Positions 1-7,960 of a stretch of 64,000 bases of DNA are shown one piece after another. A program made the position numbers and the translations under genes. Source of the DNA: Microbulbifer elongatus (lineage in GTDB: Bacteria > Pseudomonadota > Gammaproteobacteria > Pseudomonadales > Cellvibrionaceae); NCBI RefSeq assembly GCF_021165935.1, contig NZ_CP088953.1, positions 2,403,501 to 2,467,500 on the forward strand, read 5' to 3'. The notes under the pieces were generated by a model. It was given only the letters and a program-made list of their open reading frames with translations. It was not told the DNA's origin and made no database searches. Positions within the stretch are counted from its first letter, which is position 1, and each line of letters begins with the position of its first letter.

Positions 1-267
1 CTATTGGGCACCGCCAGTCTCAGCCTGATTGGTGGGGTGGGGGCAGCGTTGACCGTGGCATTGCAGCGCCCGGGTCTGTTGCTGGCGTTGATTATTATGC
101 CGCTGTATGTGCCCGTGTTAATCTTCGGCACCGGAACAGTGCAGGCGGCACTGGATGGCTACAGCTATGGCCCCCAGCTGGCGATCCTTGGGGCCATTCT
201 GGCCGTCGCTGCTGCGCTGGCACCTCTGGCGTCTGCGGGTGCCATCCGTATCAGTCTCGAGAACTGA
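1..267 (+). CDS. ccmB: Heme exporter permease CcmB, C-terminal part
   Basis: This is the C-terminal end of an inner-membrane permease; the 5' part lies before the window. The residues are almost entirely hydrophobic and form two or three membrane helices, with a short polar tail (RISLEN). CcmB works with the CcmA ATPase and CcmC in releasing heme-loaded CcmE during cytochrome c maturation. The assignment rests on the hydrophobic pattern together with the ccmC-ccmD-ccmE-ccmF-ccmG order that follows immediately. Frame 1 is open from the first base, so this is a truncation by the window edge and not a broken gene. Confidence 0.85.
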   Translation, partial: LLGTASLSLIGGVGAALTVALQRPGLLLALIIMPLYVPVLIFGTGTVQAALDGYSYGPQLAILGAILAVAAALAPLASAGAIRISLEN

Positions 268-333
268 CCCTTTCCTGCAGTTCCCACACGCGGTATGGGA
301 ATTGACTGAGAGAAGGGCATAGGAGTACGTATT

Positions 334-1089
334 TTGTCCTGGCAATGGTTTCACAGATTGGGTTCGCCGCGCTGGTTTTATCAGAAATCCGGTGCCTGGC
401 TGCCCTGGCTGGGGGCGACAGCGCTGCTGTTGCTCTCGGTTGGTATTGTCTGGGGCCTGGGTTTTGCCCCGGAAGATGCCAAGCAGGGTAACAGCTACCG
501 CATCATTTACATTCATGTGCCCGCGGCCTTCCTCGCCCTGGCCGGCTACTACATCATGGCGATTTCCGGGGCTATCGGCCTGATCTGGAAGATGAAACTG
601 TCTTTTGTGGTCATGCGTGCCGCCGCACCGATCGGCGCCGTGCTGACGTTTATCGCGCTGTTCACCGGTGCTGTGTGGGGCAAGCCCACCTGGGGCACTT
701 ACTGGGTGTGGGATGCCCGTATTACCTCCATGCTGATTCTGTTCTTCCTGTATCTCGGGGTAATGGCGCTTTCCGGTGCCTTCAGTCGCGAGCAGTCCGG
801 CGATAAAGCCAGCGCCCTGTTGGCCCTGGTTGGCACCGTCAATATCCCGATCATCTACAAATCGGTCGACTGGTGGTTCACGCTGCACCAGCCCGCGACG
901 CTCAAACTGACCGAAGCCAGTACTATCGACCCGAGCATGTTCTACCCGCTGATCACGATGATCGCGGGCTTCTACCTGTTTTACGCCTGGGTGCTGACGC
1001 TGCATACCCGCACCCTGATCCTGCAGCGGGAATGGCGCACCCAGTGGGTGCGGGAATTGCTGGGGGCATCTTCCCCCGCCCGAGGTTGA
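334..1089 (+). CDS. ccmC: Heme transporter/chaperone CcmC
   Basis: CcmC is the inner-membrane protein that hands heme to the periplasmic chaperone CcmE. The 251-residue protein has about six membrane helices. The tryptophan-rich WWD signature runs from W115 (WGKPTWGTYWVWDAR) in a periplasmic loop. Conserved histidines flank it in YIHVPAAF (H61) and TLHQPAT (H185), the expected heme axial ligands of the family. The start is TTG, preceded by GGAGTACG. The gene follows ccmB after 66 bases and precedes ccmD, so it should be part of one transcript. Confidence 0.96.
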   Translation: MSWQWFHRLGSPRWFYQKSGAWLPWLGATALLLLSVGIVWGLGFAPEDAKQGNSYRIIYIHVPAAFLALAGYYIMAISGAIGLIWKMKLSFVVMRAAAPIGAVLTFIALFTGAVWGKPTWGTYWVWDARITSMLILFFLYLGVMALSGAFSREQSGDKASALLALVGTVNIPIIYKSVDWWFTLHQPATLKLTEASTIDPSMFYPLITMIAGFYLFYAWVLTLHTRTLILQREWRTQWVRELLGASSPARG

Positions 1090-1111
1090 GCCGCCAACGA
1101 GGATGCGAGCG

Positions 1112-1348
1112 ATGGAATTTCAATTTGACAGTCTGGCCAGTTTTATCGCGATGGATGGCCACGGTCCCTATGTGTGGGCGTCCTACGGGGTAGCCCTGCT
1201 GGTGCTGGCAACCCTGGCGATTGTGCCGTCGATCCGGCAGAAAGCCTTGCGTGCGGAAATCGGCCGCAAGTTGCGCCAGGAAGAGGCGCGCCGCCGCGCA
1301 GCCCAGAGTGCGCGTACTGCGCAGACACAGCCGGAAATGGCGGACTGA
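1112..1348 (+). CDS. ccmD: Heme exporter subunit CcmD
   Basis: This is a small single-span membrane protein of 78 residues. It has a short periplasmic N-terminus, one hydrophobic helix (ASYGVALLVLATLAIV) and a long basic, Arg/Ala-rich cytoplasmic tail, which is the classic CcmD layout. It helps release holo-CcmE from the CcmABC complex. An in-frame ATG also exists at 1103, but GAGG at 1099-1102 is correctly spaced only for the ATG at 1112. It sits between ccmC and ccmE. Confidence 0.88.
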   Translation: MEFQFDSLASFIAMDGHGPYVWASYGVALLVLATLAIVPSIRQKALRAEIGRKLRQEEARRRAAQSARTAQTQPEMAD

Positions 1349-1419
1349 ATAGCGCTGCCGCGAACACCTGCGGTGGTAACGAATATCTACAACGAATTGC
1401 GATTGAGAACAGGATACCC

Positions 1420-1869
1420 ATGCATCCAGCCCGTAAACAGCGACTGATACTGGTGGTCATACTGGTGGCGCTCTCGAGTGTCGCGGTGGGGGTTGTCACC
1501 TACGCCATGCGTGAAAACATGGACTTCTTCTATGCACCCAGCGCATTCGCCGCCGGCGAAGTGCCTGTTGAAAAGCGGATCCGTGCCGGTGGCTGTGTGG
1601 TGCCTGGCAGTATCGTGCGCGATGAGGATTCCCTGGATGTGCGCTTTGCGATTACCGATGGTGAGGCGGAGCTCGAAGTCGTGTTCGACAAGATTCTGCC
1701 GGATCTGTTTGCCGAGGGTGAGGCTGCGGTGGTAACCGGTAAACTCCAGCAGGGAGGGTATGTGCGTGCCGATCAGGTGCTCGCCAAACACGATGAGTCC
1801 TACACTCCGCCGGAAGTCGCAGAGACCATGGTGAATCAGGCGAGTTGCCATGGAGATGCCAAAATATGA
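1420..1869 (+). CDS. ccmE: Periplasmic heme chaperone CcmE
   Basis: CcmE binds heme covalently in the periplasm and carries it to the CcmF/CcmH ligation complex. The protein has 149 residues: an N-terminal membrane anchor (about 8-30), then an OB-fold beta domain ending in LAKHDESYTPPEV. The heme-attaching histidine is H124. The ATG at 1420 gives the normal family length; the frame stays open upstream but matches nothing. The stop overlaps the ccmF start as ATGA, suggesting translational coupling. Confidence 0.96.
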   Translation: MHPARKQRLILVVILVALSSVAVGVVTYAMRENMDFFYAPSAFAAGEVPVEKRIRAGGCVVPGSIVRDEDSLDVRFAITDGEAELEVVFDKILPDLFAEGEAAVVTGKLQQGGYVRADQVLAKHDESYTPPEVAETMVNQASCHGDAKI

Positions 1870-3866
1870 GTCCTGAACTGGGCCATTTTGCCCTGATAAT
1901 CGGTCTGCTGCTGTCCCTGGCGCTCGCAATCGTGCCCATGCTGGGTACCTATACGGGGCGTCTCCTCTGGGTGAACACCGCGCGCCCTCTGTCGATGGGT
2001 GTGCTTGCATTTACGGCGCTGTCGTATGTGTGCCTTACGGTCGCGTTTGTGAACAGCGACTTCTCCGTCGCCTACGTCGCGCAGAATTCGAACAGTATTC
2101 TGCCGATGATGTATAAGGTGACTGCGGTATGGGGTGGGCACGAGGGCTCCATTCTGTTGTGGCTGTTGATGCTGGCTGGCTGGACCGCCGCGGTCGCGGT
2201 GTTCAGCCGTCAGTTGCCCGCAGTGCTCGTTGCGCGGGTACTGTCGGTCATGGGTATGCTGCTGATCGGCTTTTTCCTGTTTATTCTGCTGACCTCAAAC
2301 CCCTTTGATCGCATTCTGCCGTTCCCGCCCAGTGATGGCAGTGACCTGAATCCGTTGCTGCAGGATCCGGGGATGATTATTCACCCCCCGTTGCTGTATA
2401 TGGGCTATGTGGGTTTTGCAGTGGCCTTCGCCTTTGCCATTGCCGCGTTGCTGGAAGGGCGACTGGACAGCGCCTGGGCGCGCTGGGCGCGGCCCTGGAC
2501 GGCGGTGGCCTGGGCGTTTCTGACTCTGGGGATCGCGCTGGGAAGCTGGTGGGCCTACTACGAACTTGGCTGGGGAGGCTGGTGGTTCTGGGATCCGGTT
2601 GAGAATGCCTCCTTTATGCCCTGGCTGGTGGGAACGGCACTGCTGCACTCGCTGGCTGTTACCGAAAAGCGCGGTCTCTTCCGCAGCTGGACCATTCTGC
2701 TTTCCATTTTTGCGTTCAGTCTCAGTTTGCTGGGCACCTTCCTGGTCCGCTCCGGCGTGCTGACCTCGGTGCACGCGTTTGCCACTGACCCGCTGCGGGG
2801 CGGATTCATTCTCGCGTTTCTGGCAGTGGTTGTAGGGTTGTCCCTGCTGTTGTTCGCCCTGCGAGCGCCCACGGTCAGTGCCGGCAGTGTGTTTTCGTTC
2901 CGCTCCCGTGAAACCTTCCTGCTGGGCAACAATATTCTGCTGATATTGATTATGGCGGTGGTGCTCACCGGCACCCTGTATCCACTGCTGGCCGATGCGT
3001 TGAACTGGGGCAAAATCAGCGTGGGCCCACCGTTCTTCAATATGTTCTTTGTGCCGTTGATGCTGGTGCTGTGCGTTCTGCTGGGTATGGGGATTCACGC
3101 CAACTGGAAAGACAGTCAGACGAAAAAGCTGGTGAAGTCCTGGGGCATGCCGGCACTGGTGGCAGCTATTGGTGCGCCACTGCTGACGCTGCTGGCGGGT
3201 GATTTCCACTGGGGCGCGGCACTGGGATTGTTTGCGGGACTGTGGGTGATTGCTGCGAGTGTCGCCGATATTCTGGCCAAGTCGCGGAATGCCGATAGTC
3301 TGCTTGCCGGCCTCAAGCGTCACCGCGCCAGTTATTATGGGATGCACCTGGGGCACGTTGGTCTGGCGGTTTCAGTACTGGGGGTGGCCCTGACCACCGT
3401 GTACAGTGTGGAAAAAGACCTGCGGATGTCGCCGGGGCAGAGTGCCACAATGTCTGGCTACGAATTTACCTTTGAAGGTGTGCGCCAGGTACGCGGGCCC
3501 AACTATCGCGCCTCGGAAGGGGTGTTGCTGGTGCGTAAAGACGGTCGCCAGGTGGCCGAGTTGCTGCCGCAAAAACGCAGTTATTTTTCCGGCGGCAATA
3601 TCATGACCGAAGCCGCCATTGATACCACGCTGTTCCGGGATCTGTACGTCGCGCTCGGTGATCCCATGGACAGGGAAAACCTCAGTGGCGATTGGGCGGT
3701 GCGTTTGCAGTACAAAGCGTTTGTCATCTGGATCTGGCTGGGCTCGGCGCTGATGGCACTGGGCGGGGCCATCGCGGTTGCCGACAAACGCTACCGTAAG
3801 GTACGGGCGGCACGGGCAGGTAAGGTCCGCGCAGAGGCTGCGGGTGGTTCCCTGGCCCGTGCCTGA
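1866..3866 (+). CDS. ccmF: Cytochrome c heme lyase subunit CcmF
   Basis: CcmF is the large membrane subunit of the heme ligation complex that attaches heme to CXXCH apocytochromes. The 666-residue protein has many transmembrane helices. Its WWD heme-handling motif begins at W236 (WGGWWFWDPVENASF), and PPLLYMGYVGF lies upstream as usual. The start overlaps the ccmE stop (ATGA). Length and motif order match full-length CcmF, with no sign of decay. Confidence 0.97.
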   Translation: MSPELGHFALIIGLLLSLALAIVPMLGTYTGRLLWVNTARPLSMGVLAFTALSYVCLTVAFVNSDFSVAYVAQNSNSILPMMYKVTAVWGGHEGSILLWLLMLAGWTAAVAVFSRQLPAVLVARVLSVMGMLLIGFFLFILLTSNPFDRILPFPPSDGSDLNPLLQDPGMIIHPPLLYMGYVGFAVAFAFAIAALLEGRLDSAWARWARPWTAVAWAFLTLGIALGSWWAYYELGWGGWWFWDPVENASFMPWLVGTALLHSLAVTEKRGLFRSWTILLSIFAFSLSLLGTFLVRSGVLTSVHAFATDPLRGGFILAFLAVVVGLSLLLFALRAPTVSAGSVFSFRSRETFLLGNNILLILIMAVVLTGTLYPLLADALNWGKISVGPPFFNMFFVPLMLVLCVLLGMGIHANWKDSQTKKLVKSWGMPALVAAIGAPLLTLLAGDFHWGAALGLFAGLWVIAASVADILAKSRNADSLLAGLKRHRASYYGMHLGHVGLAVSVLGVALTTVYSVEKDLRMSPGQSATMSGYEFTFEGVRQVRGPNYRASEGVLLVRKDGRQVAELLPQKRSYFSGGNIMTEAAIDTTLFRDLYVALGDPMDRENLSGDWAVRLQYKAFVIWIWLGSALMALGGAIAVADKRYRKVRAARAGKVRAEAAGGSLARA

Positions 3867-3908
3867 TTGGCTTTCCAACAATAAGCGATATACGGATTTT
3901 CGGATTAC

Positions 3909-4490
3909 ATGGCAAGACTCAAGCTGTTCCTTCCACTGATTGTGTTTGCCGCGCTGGCCGCGCTTTTCTGGCGCGGCCTGTCGCTCAACCCTCAGGATAT
4001 GCCCTTGGCGCTTGTTGACAAACCCGTGCCGGAGTTTGCCCTGCTCGATGTGGAATCCAATCGCGAATTGAAAAAAGCGGATCTGCCCAGTCGCCCGCTG
4101 TTGCTGAATGTCTGGGCGACCTGGTGTATTTCATGCCGGGTGGAGCACCCCTACCTGAACGAGCTGGCAGAGCAGGGTGTACCGATCGTCGGGATCAATC
4201 TGAAAGACGACAACGAAGCGGCACAGAAGTGGCTGGAACAGTTCCAGAACCCCTATGTTTTTTCGGTATCGGACAACGAGGGTCGGCTCGCGCTGGATCT
4301 GGGGGTTTTCGGTGCACCGGAAACATTTCTGGTAGATGCTGGCGGCACGATTCGCTGCAAGCATGTCGGCGTGGTGGACGACAAAGTCTGGCAGACGAAA
4401 TTGCAGCCGCTGTATCAACGGTTGCAGAATCAGGAATGGGACGAATTTTCTGGTGAGTTATCAGATTCCCTGCTCGCCCGTTGTCGCTGA
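3909..4490 (+). CDS. ccmG: Thiol:disulfide oxidoreductase CcmG (DsbE)
   Basis: This is a membrane-anchored periplasmic thioredoxin-fold protein of 193 residues that reduces apocytochrome CXXCH cysteines or CcmH. The N-terminal anchor covers about residues 4-22. The redox motif is WCISC with C73 and C76, followed by HPYL. The cis-Pro loop (GVFGAPETFLVD) is present. In most gammaproteobacteria ccmH comes next; here ccmG is followed by a yigZ-like gene, and ccmH lies 5.8 kb further on. Confidence 0.95.
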   Translation: MARLKLFLPLIVFAALAALFWRGLSLNPQDMPLALVDKPVPEFALLDVESNRELKKADLPSRPLLLNVWATWCISCRVEHPYLNELAEQGVPIVGINLKDDNEAAQKWLEQFQNPYVFSVSDNEGRLALDLGVFGAPETFLVDAGGTIRCKHVGVVDDKVWQTKLQPLYQRLQNQEWDEFSGELSDSLLARCR

Positions 4491-5055
4491 GACAGAAGAA
4501 AAAAAGAGCCGCTTTATCTGCTGGCTGGGGCCGGTGATCGATAAAGCGGCTTTTTTGCACGAACTGGAAAGTATCCGTGCGCGCTATCCGGACGCCTCCC
4601 ACCATTGCACGGCGCTGATCGTCGGCAATCCCGCAAACCCCGATGTGATGCAGAGTGACGATGATGGTGAGCCCGGCGGCAGTGCTGGCAGGCCAATGCT
4701 GGAATTGCTGTTGAAACAGGAAGTGGGCAACGTGGGTGCCATCGTTACGCGCTATTTTGGCGGCACCAAGCTCGGAGTGGGTGGTCTGATGCGCGCCTAC
4801 CGCGGAGCCGTGGGTGCTGCGCTGCAGATGGCGACACTCGAAACCCATATCCCTCTGCTCGACGTGCAGATCGTCTGCGATTTCGCCGGCGAATCCCGTG
4901 TGCGCTTTCTGGTGACTCGTTACCGCGGAGTGTGTGGTGATGTTGAGTACAGTGACCGGGTGCGCATTGCGGTGCAACTGCCGCGAGATCAGTGGCCGCC
5001 CTTGAAGGAAAAACTCGCGCCAGAAGGTTTTTCGTTTTCCCTGTCGACGCCCTGA
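4453..5055 (+). CDS. YigZ/IMPACT family protein
   Basis: The 200-residue protein belongs to the UPF0029/IMPACT family, related to E. coli YigZ. The first domain has the family motif CWLGP...HHCTALIVG...DDGEPGGSAGRPMLE and then VTRYFGGTKLGVGGLMRAY. The C-terminal domain is shorter and weaker, like the EF-G-like UPF0029 second domain. The molecular function of bacterial members is not settled. The best start is GTG at 4453 (VSYQIP...), which overlaps the end of ccmG by 38 bases in another frame and implies tight coupling to ccmG. Confidence 0.88.
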   Translation: MSYQIPCSPVVAETEEKKSRFICWLGPVIDKAAFLHELESIRARYPDASHHCTALIVGNPANPDVMQSDDDGEPGGSAGRPMLELLLKQEVGNVGAIVTRYFGGTKLGVGGLMRAYRGAVGAALQMATLETHIPLLDVQIVCDFAGESRVRFLVTRYRGVCGDVEYSDRVRIAVQLPRDQWPPLKEKLAPEGFSFSLSTP

Positions 5056-5152
5056 ATCTTTCCTTTCCCGGCTCTTTTTTCCTGTATCGCCTTCCGATTC
5101 GGGATTACTTGGCAATCCTTGCACTAAGTGGCGCCGTTCACGTCCATCGGTT

Positions 5153-5166
5153 TGACAGCGTTGTCA
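5153..5166. promoter_or_regulatory. LacI-type operator 1, NagR-like
   Basis: TGACAGCGTTGTCA is a TGACA-N4-TGTCA palindrome with the central CG step typical of LacI-family operators. It resembles the sites reported for NagR, the LacI-family N-acetylglucosamine/chitin regulator of Shewanella and other marine gammaproteobacteria. It lies 197 bases upstream of the first chitinase start. The regulator gene is not in this window, so the NagR name is inference. Confidence 0.6.
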
Positions 5167-5193
5167 GCTGCCCGCTAGCTTGGCAATGCTAGT

Positions 5194-5207
5194 TGACAGC
5201 GCTGTCG
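5194..5207. promoter_or_regulatory. LacI-type operator 2, NagR-like
   Basis: TGACAGCGCTGTCG differs from a perfect palindrome by one terminal base. It lies 41 bases after operator 1, close to four helical turns, so two bound dimers would face the same side of the DNA. It overlaps a TTGACA hexamer (5193-5198), consistent with repression of chitinase transcription. Confidence 0.6.
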
Positions 5208-5362
5208 GCTAAAAGTTGGTGCGCTTTTCTAATTCCGCCTCCTTCAAAAGAGGAGGGCTCTTTTCCTCTAGCGTTTTCTTTCCTTGCGGTACCGATCCAA
5301 TCAATCGGGCGGAATGATCCGCCATTTCAATACCGACTCTTCGACTGGGAGAAGAAGAAAAC

Positions 5363-7864
5363 ATGCAAAAAACAACAATAAAAAGGATATGGAATACTGG
5401 CGCCGTGTTGCTTGGCCTGTGGGCTGCGGCAAGTGCGTCGGCATACGATTGTTCAGGTGCGCCGGAGTTTGTAGACGGCGCCAGCTATACCACCGGCGCT
5501 ACCGTGCAAAGCGCCGGCGTTGCCTATCGGTGTGATGTCGGTGGCTGGTGTAGTCAGGGGGGGGCCTATGCCCCCGGTAGTGGTTGGGCCTGGGAGCATG
5601 CCTGGAGCGGCCTGGGTAGCTGTGATACCGCTGGCTCCAGCAGCTCCAGCAGCTCCAGCAGCTCGAGTAGTTCAAGCAGTTCGAGTAGTTCGAGTAGCTC
5701 CGGTAGCGGCTCTGGTAGCGGAAGCAGTAGTTCCAGCTCTGGTTCCGGTGGTTCTTCCGGGAGCGGAAGTGGCTGCCCCACCTATGTTTCGGGCAGCGCC
5801 TACACCGCCGGTGATGTGGTGTCCAATGCAGGTGGTTTCTTCTCCTGTTCAGTAGCCGGCTGGTGTTCTTCCGGTAATTCGGCGTACGAGCCGGGAGTCG
5901 GCTGGGCGTGGGAAAATGCCTGGGCCAGCAGCAGTGAAACGGCGTGCTCGGGAGGTGGCAGTAGTAGCGGAGGCAGTGGTGGCACTGTTCCAGACGAATA
6001 TTTCTGTGCGACCGAATGGCAGACCGGCACGCTGTATACGGAGGGGAGTGTTGTCGCTTATCAGGGCATTGCGTATCGCGCACTCGTGGATACCCACTCC
6101 ATCGCACCAGACAATACGGCTTATCCGGGGCAGTGGGAGGCTGCGGGATATCCCGACGATGCTCTGTGTCCGGTGCCAATTCCCAACAGTATTGATTATG
6201 GAGAGGCCCAGCCCGTCGACGGTAATCTGAGTGCCGGGGTGGTGAACCCTGCTGGTGCGATCGGTGCCGCGCGAATTGCCGATTCTCAGTCACCAATATC
6301 CGGTTTTCAGGGCGGTGCCGATCCGGCTGCGGATAACGGTGGTGATCACGGTGGTCTCGACGTCGACAATGGAGCCCGGGGGACCAAGCTGGTGCCTGGC
6401 AATCTGCCTTTGCAGCACAACGGGTATAGCCTGAGCGCCGGTACCGAGGTCGTCACCTACATTGGCGATTGGGCAATATACGGCCGACAGTACGACTTTA
6501 CCCAACTGCCGGCCGCCAATCTGCACCGCATCGTGTATGGCTTTGCCGGTATCTGCTATCCCGATGCGAAAAACGTTCAGGACGGCGGTTTTCCCACCAC
6601 GGCTCCGGCGGCAGTGATGCGGACCTGTGATCAGAGCGGGCTTCCCGACGGTGCCATGGCCGTGGCGGATTTTGAGGCGGCCTTTGTGCGCGATGTGGGC
6701 GTCGCCCCAAAAGGGATCGTGGGCACGGAAAGCATGTACGCACTCGATAAAGATAAGGTCGGTGGTGTCTTCGGCGTGCTGTATCAGCTCCGTCAACAGA
6801 ATCCGCAGTTAAAGCTCGATCTTTCCATCGGCGGTTGGACCTTGTCCGAGGGCTTCCCGTGGATGGCCCACGATCCGGCGCGCCGTAAAGCCTTTGTGGA
6901 TTCCGTTGTGCATTTTCTAGAGCGCTATGACTTCGATGGGGTGGATATCGATTGGGAATATCCGGGTAGCGATGGCGCGGTTGTGGGAATGGCGCGAGAA
7001 GACGATGGCGAAAATTACGCAACCCTGATTCGTGAACTGCGCGCAGGCATGGACTGGTTAAGTGAAAAAACGGGTAAGCCCTATCGCCTGTCATCGGCCA
7101 TTCCTGCCGGACTCGGCCGGCTTGAAAAAGTCGACTGGACACAGGTGCATCCGTACATGGATCGCCTCTACGCCATGACCTACGATCTGACAGGCGCCTG
7201 GGAGCGTGAGCTTTCCCACCATACGCCGTTGTATGTAAATCCGATGGCAGTGGGCTCGTCTGCGGGCACATCGGCCAGTTGGACGCTCAACTATCTGCAA
7301 AGCCTGGGAGTGCCTGCCAATAAGCTGATGATTGGCGCGGCCAACTATCATCGCTCCAAAGCGACGCATCCCGGGGACATTTCTCAGTTTACCCATGGGT
7401 TGACGGGCAATAGCAGCTACGGAGACGGCAGCTGGAGTGGGGCGGATCTGATTCTCGGTATCGCCGGGCTTGGCTCCTGGGAAGCTGGTGTGATCGAGGG
7501 TTACGATCTTTACCAGAACTATCTGGATAGCAATATGCTGCCGCGTAATGGGTTCTGGCTATATACCGATGCGGAAGCCAATGCGGACTACCTGTACAAC
7601 GACACCATTGGTGCATTTATTTCCGTGGAAACCCCCCGCACCGTTGCCCTGAAGGCGCAGTACGCCAAAGACAACGGCCTGGCCGGCATCTTTTTCTGGA
7701 TGGCAGAACAGGATAATGGTTACAACCTGAACGCGGTAAATCATGTGTTGGGAAATAGCCTGACACAGGACCGGTCTGATGGTGATCCGGCAGACCAGAT
7801 TCCTGTCTGTGGGCGCAATGTCACTGCTGCAGAATGTGAGTCGTTGATCGCGCCGTTGCGCTGA
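5363..7864 (+). CDS. Secreted multidomain GH18 chitinase
   Basis: This is an extracellular chitinase of 833 residues. Residues 1-27 are a signal peptide ending in ASA. Next come a Cys-rich chitin-binding module (28-89, WCSQGG...WAWEHAW), a run of 22 consecutive serines (92-113) with a Gly/Ser tail, and a second similar module (about 139-195). A third module (about 211-268) precedes the catalytic domain, roughly 360-800. The catalytic motif is YDFDGVDIDWEYPG with D525, D528, D530 and the proton donor E532; MTYDLTGAWE is typical of ChiA-type subfamily A enzymes. The small modules resemble CBM5/12 or CBM73; I cannot separate these by eye. GGGAG precedes the ATG. A second chitinase follows 96 bases later. 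Confidence 0.96.
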   Translation: MQKTTIKRIWNTGAVLLGLWAAASASAYDCSGAPEFVDGASYTTGATVQSAGVAYRCDVGGWCSQGGAYAPGSGWAWEHAWSGLGSCDTAGSSSSSSSSSSSSSSSSSSSSSSGSGSGSGSSSSSSGSGGSSGSGSGCPTYVSGSAYTAGDVVSNAGGFFSCSVAGWCSSGNSAYEPGVGWAWENAWASSSETACSGGGSSSGGSGGTVPDEYFCATEWQTGTLYTEGSVVAYQGIAYRALVDTHSIAPDNTAYPGQWEAAGYPDDALCPVPIPNSIDYGEAQPVDGNLSAGVVNPAGAIGAARIADSQSPISGFQGGADPAADNGGDHGGLDVDNGARGTKLVPGNLPLQHNGYSLSAGTEVVTYIGDWAIYGRQYDFTQLPAANLHRIVYGFAGICYPDAKNVQDGGFPTTAPAAVMRTCDQSGLPDGAMAVADFEAAFVRDVGVAPKGIVGTESMYALDKDKVGGVFGVLYQLRQQNPQLKLDLSIGGWTLSEGFPWMAHDPARRKAFVDSVVHFLERYDFDGVDIDWEYPGSDGAVVGMAREDDGENYATLIRELRAGMDWLSEKTGKPYRLSSAIPAGLGRLEKVDWTQVHPYMDRLYAMTYDLTGAWERELSHHTPLYVNPMAVGSSAGTSASWTLNYLQSLGVPANKLMIGAANYHRSKATHPGDISQFTHGLTGNSSYGDGSWSGADLILGIAGLGSWEAGVIEGYDLYQNYLDSNMLPRNGFWLYTDAEANADYLYNDTIGAFISVETPRTVALKAQYAKDNGLAGIFFWMAEQDNGYNLNAVNHVLGNSLTQDRSDGDPADQIPVCGRNVTAAECESLIAPLR
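5636..5701 (+). repeat. Hexameric serine-codon repeat in chitinase linker
   Basis: Twenty-two serine codons run without interruption, beginning as a TCC-AGC hexamer array and decaying into TCG/TCA-AGT pairs. It encodes the first polyserine linker. Near-identical tandem hexamers can slip, so linker length may vary between strains. Confidence 0.85.
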
Positions 7865-7960
7865 GCGCAGATGTACTGACCGTTGCCCCTTCATCGTACC
7901 GACCTGGCTTCGGGAGAGTTGTGGGCAGCGGTATCTTGTGGAAAAAATAAAGGACAATTT

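Larger units (their letters stand above)
5056..5362. other. Intergenic region with chitinase control signals
   Basis: No gene is visible in these 307 bases. The stretch holds two palindromic operator-like sites (5153-5166 and 5194-5207) and a 7-bp hairpin at 5246-5264 (AAAAGAG, GAGGG loop, CTCTTTT) in what should be the chitinase leader. The TTGACA hexamers inside both palindromes could also act as -35 boxes. No convincing -10 box follows either of them. Confidence 0.6.

Noticed and set aside
5636..5775. Tandem repeats as a CRISPR or minisatellite array
   Set aside because: They are in-frame serine and glycine codons of a protein linker, with no spacer structure.
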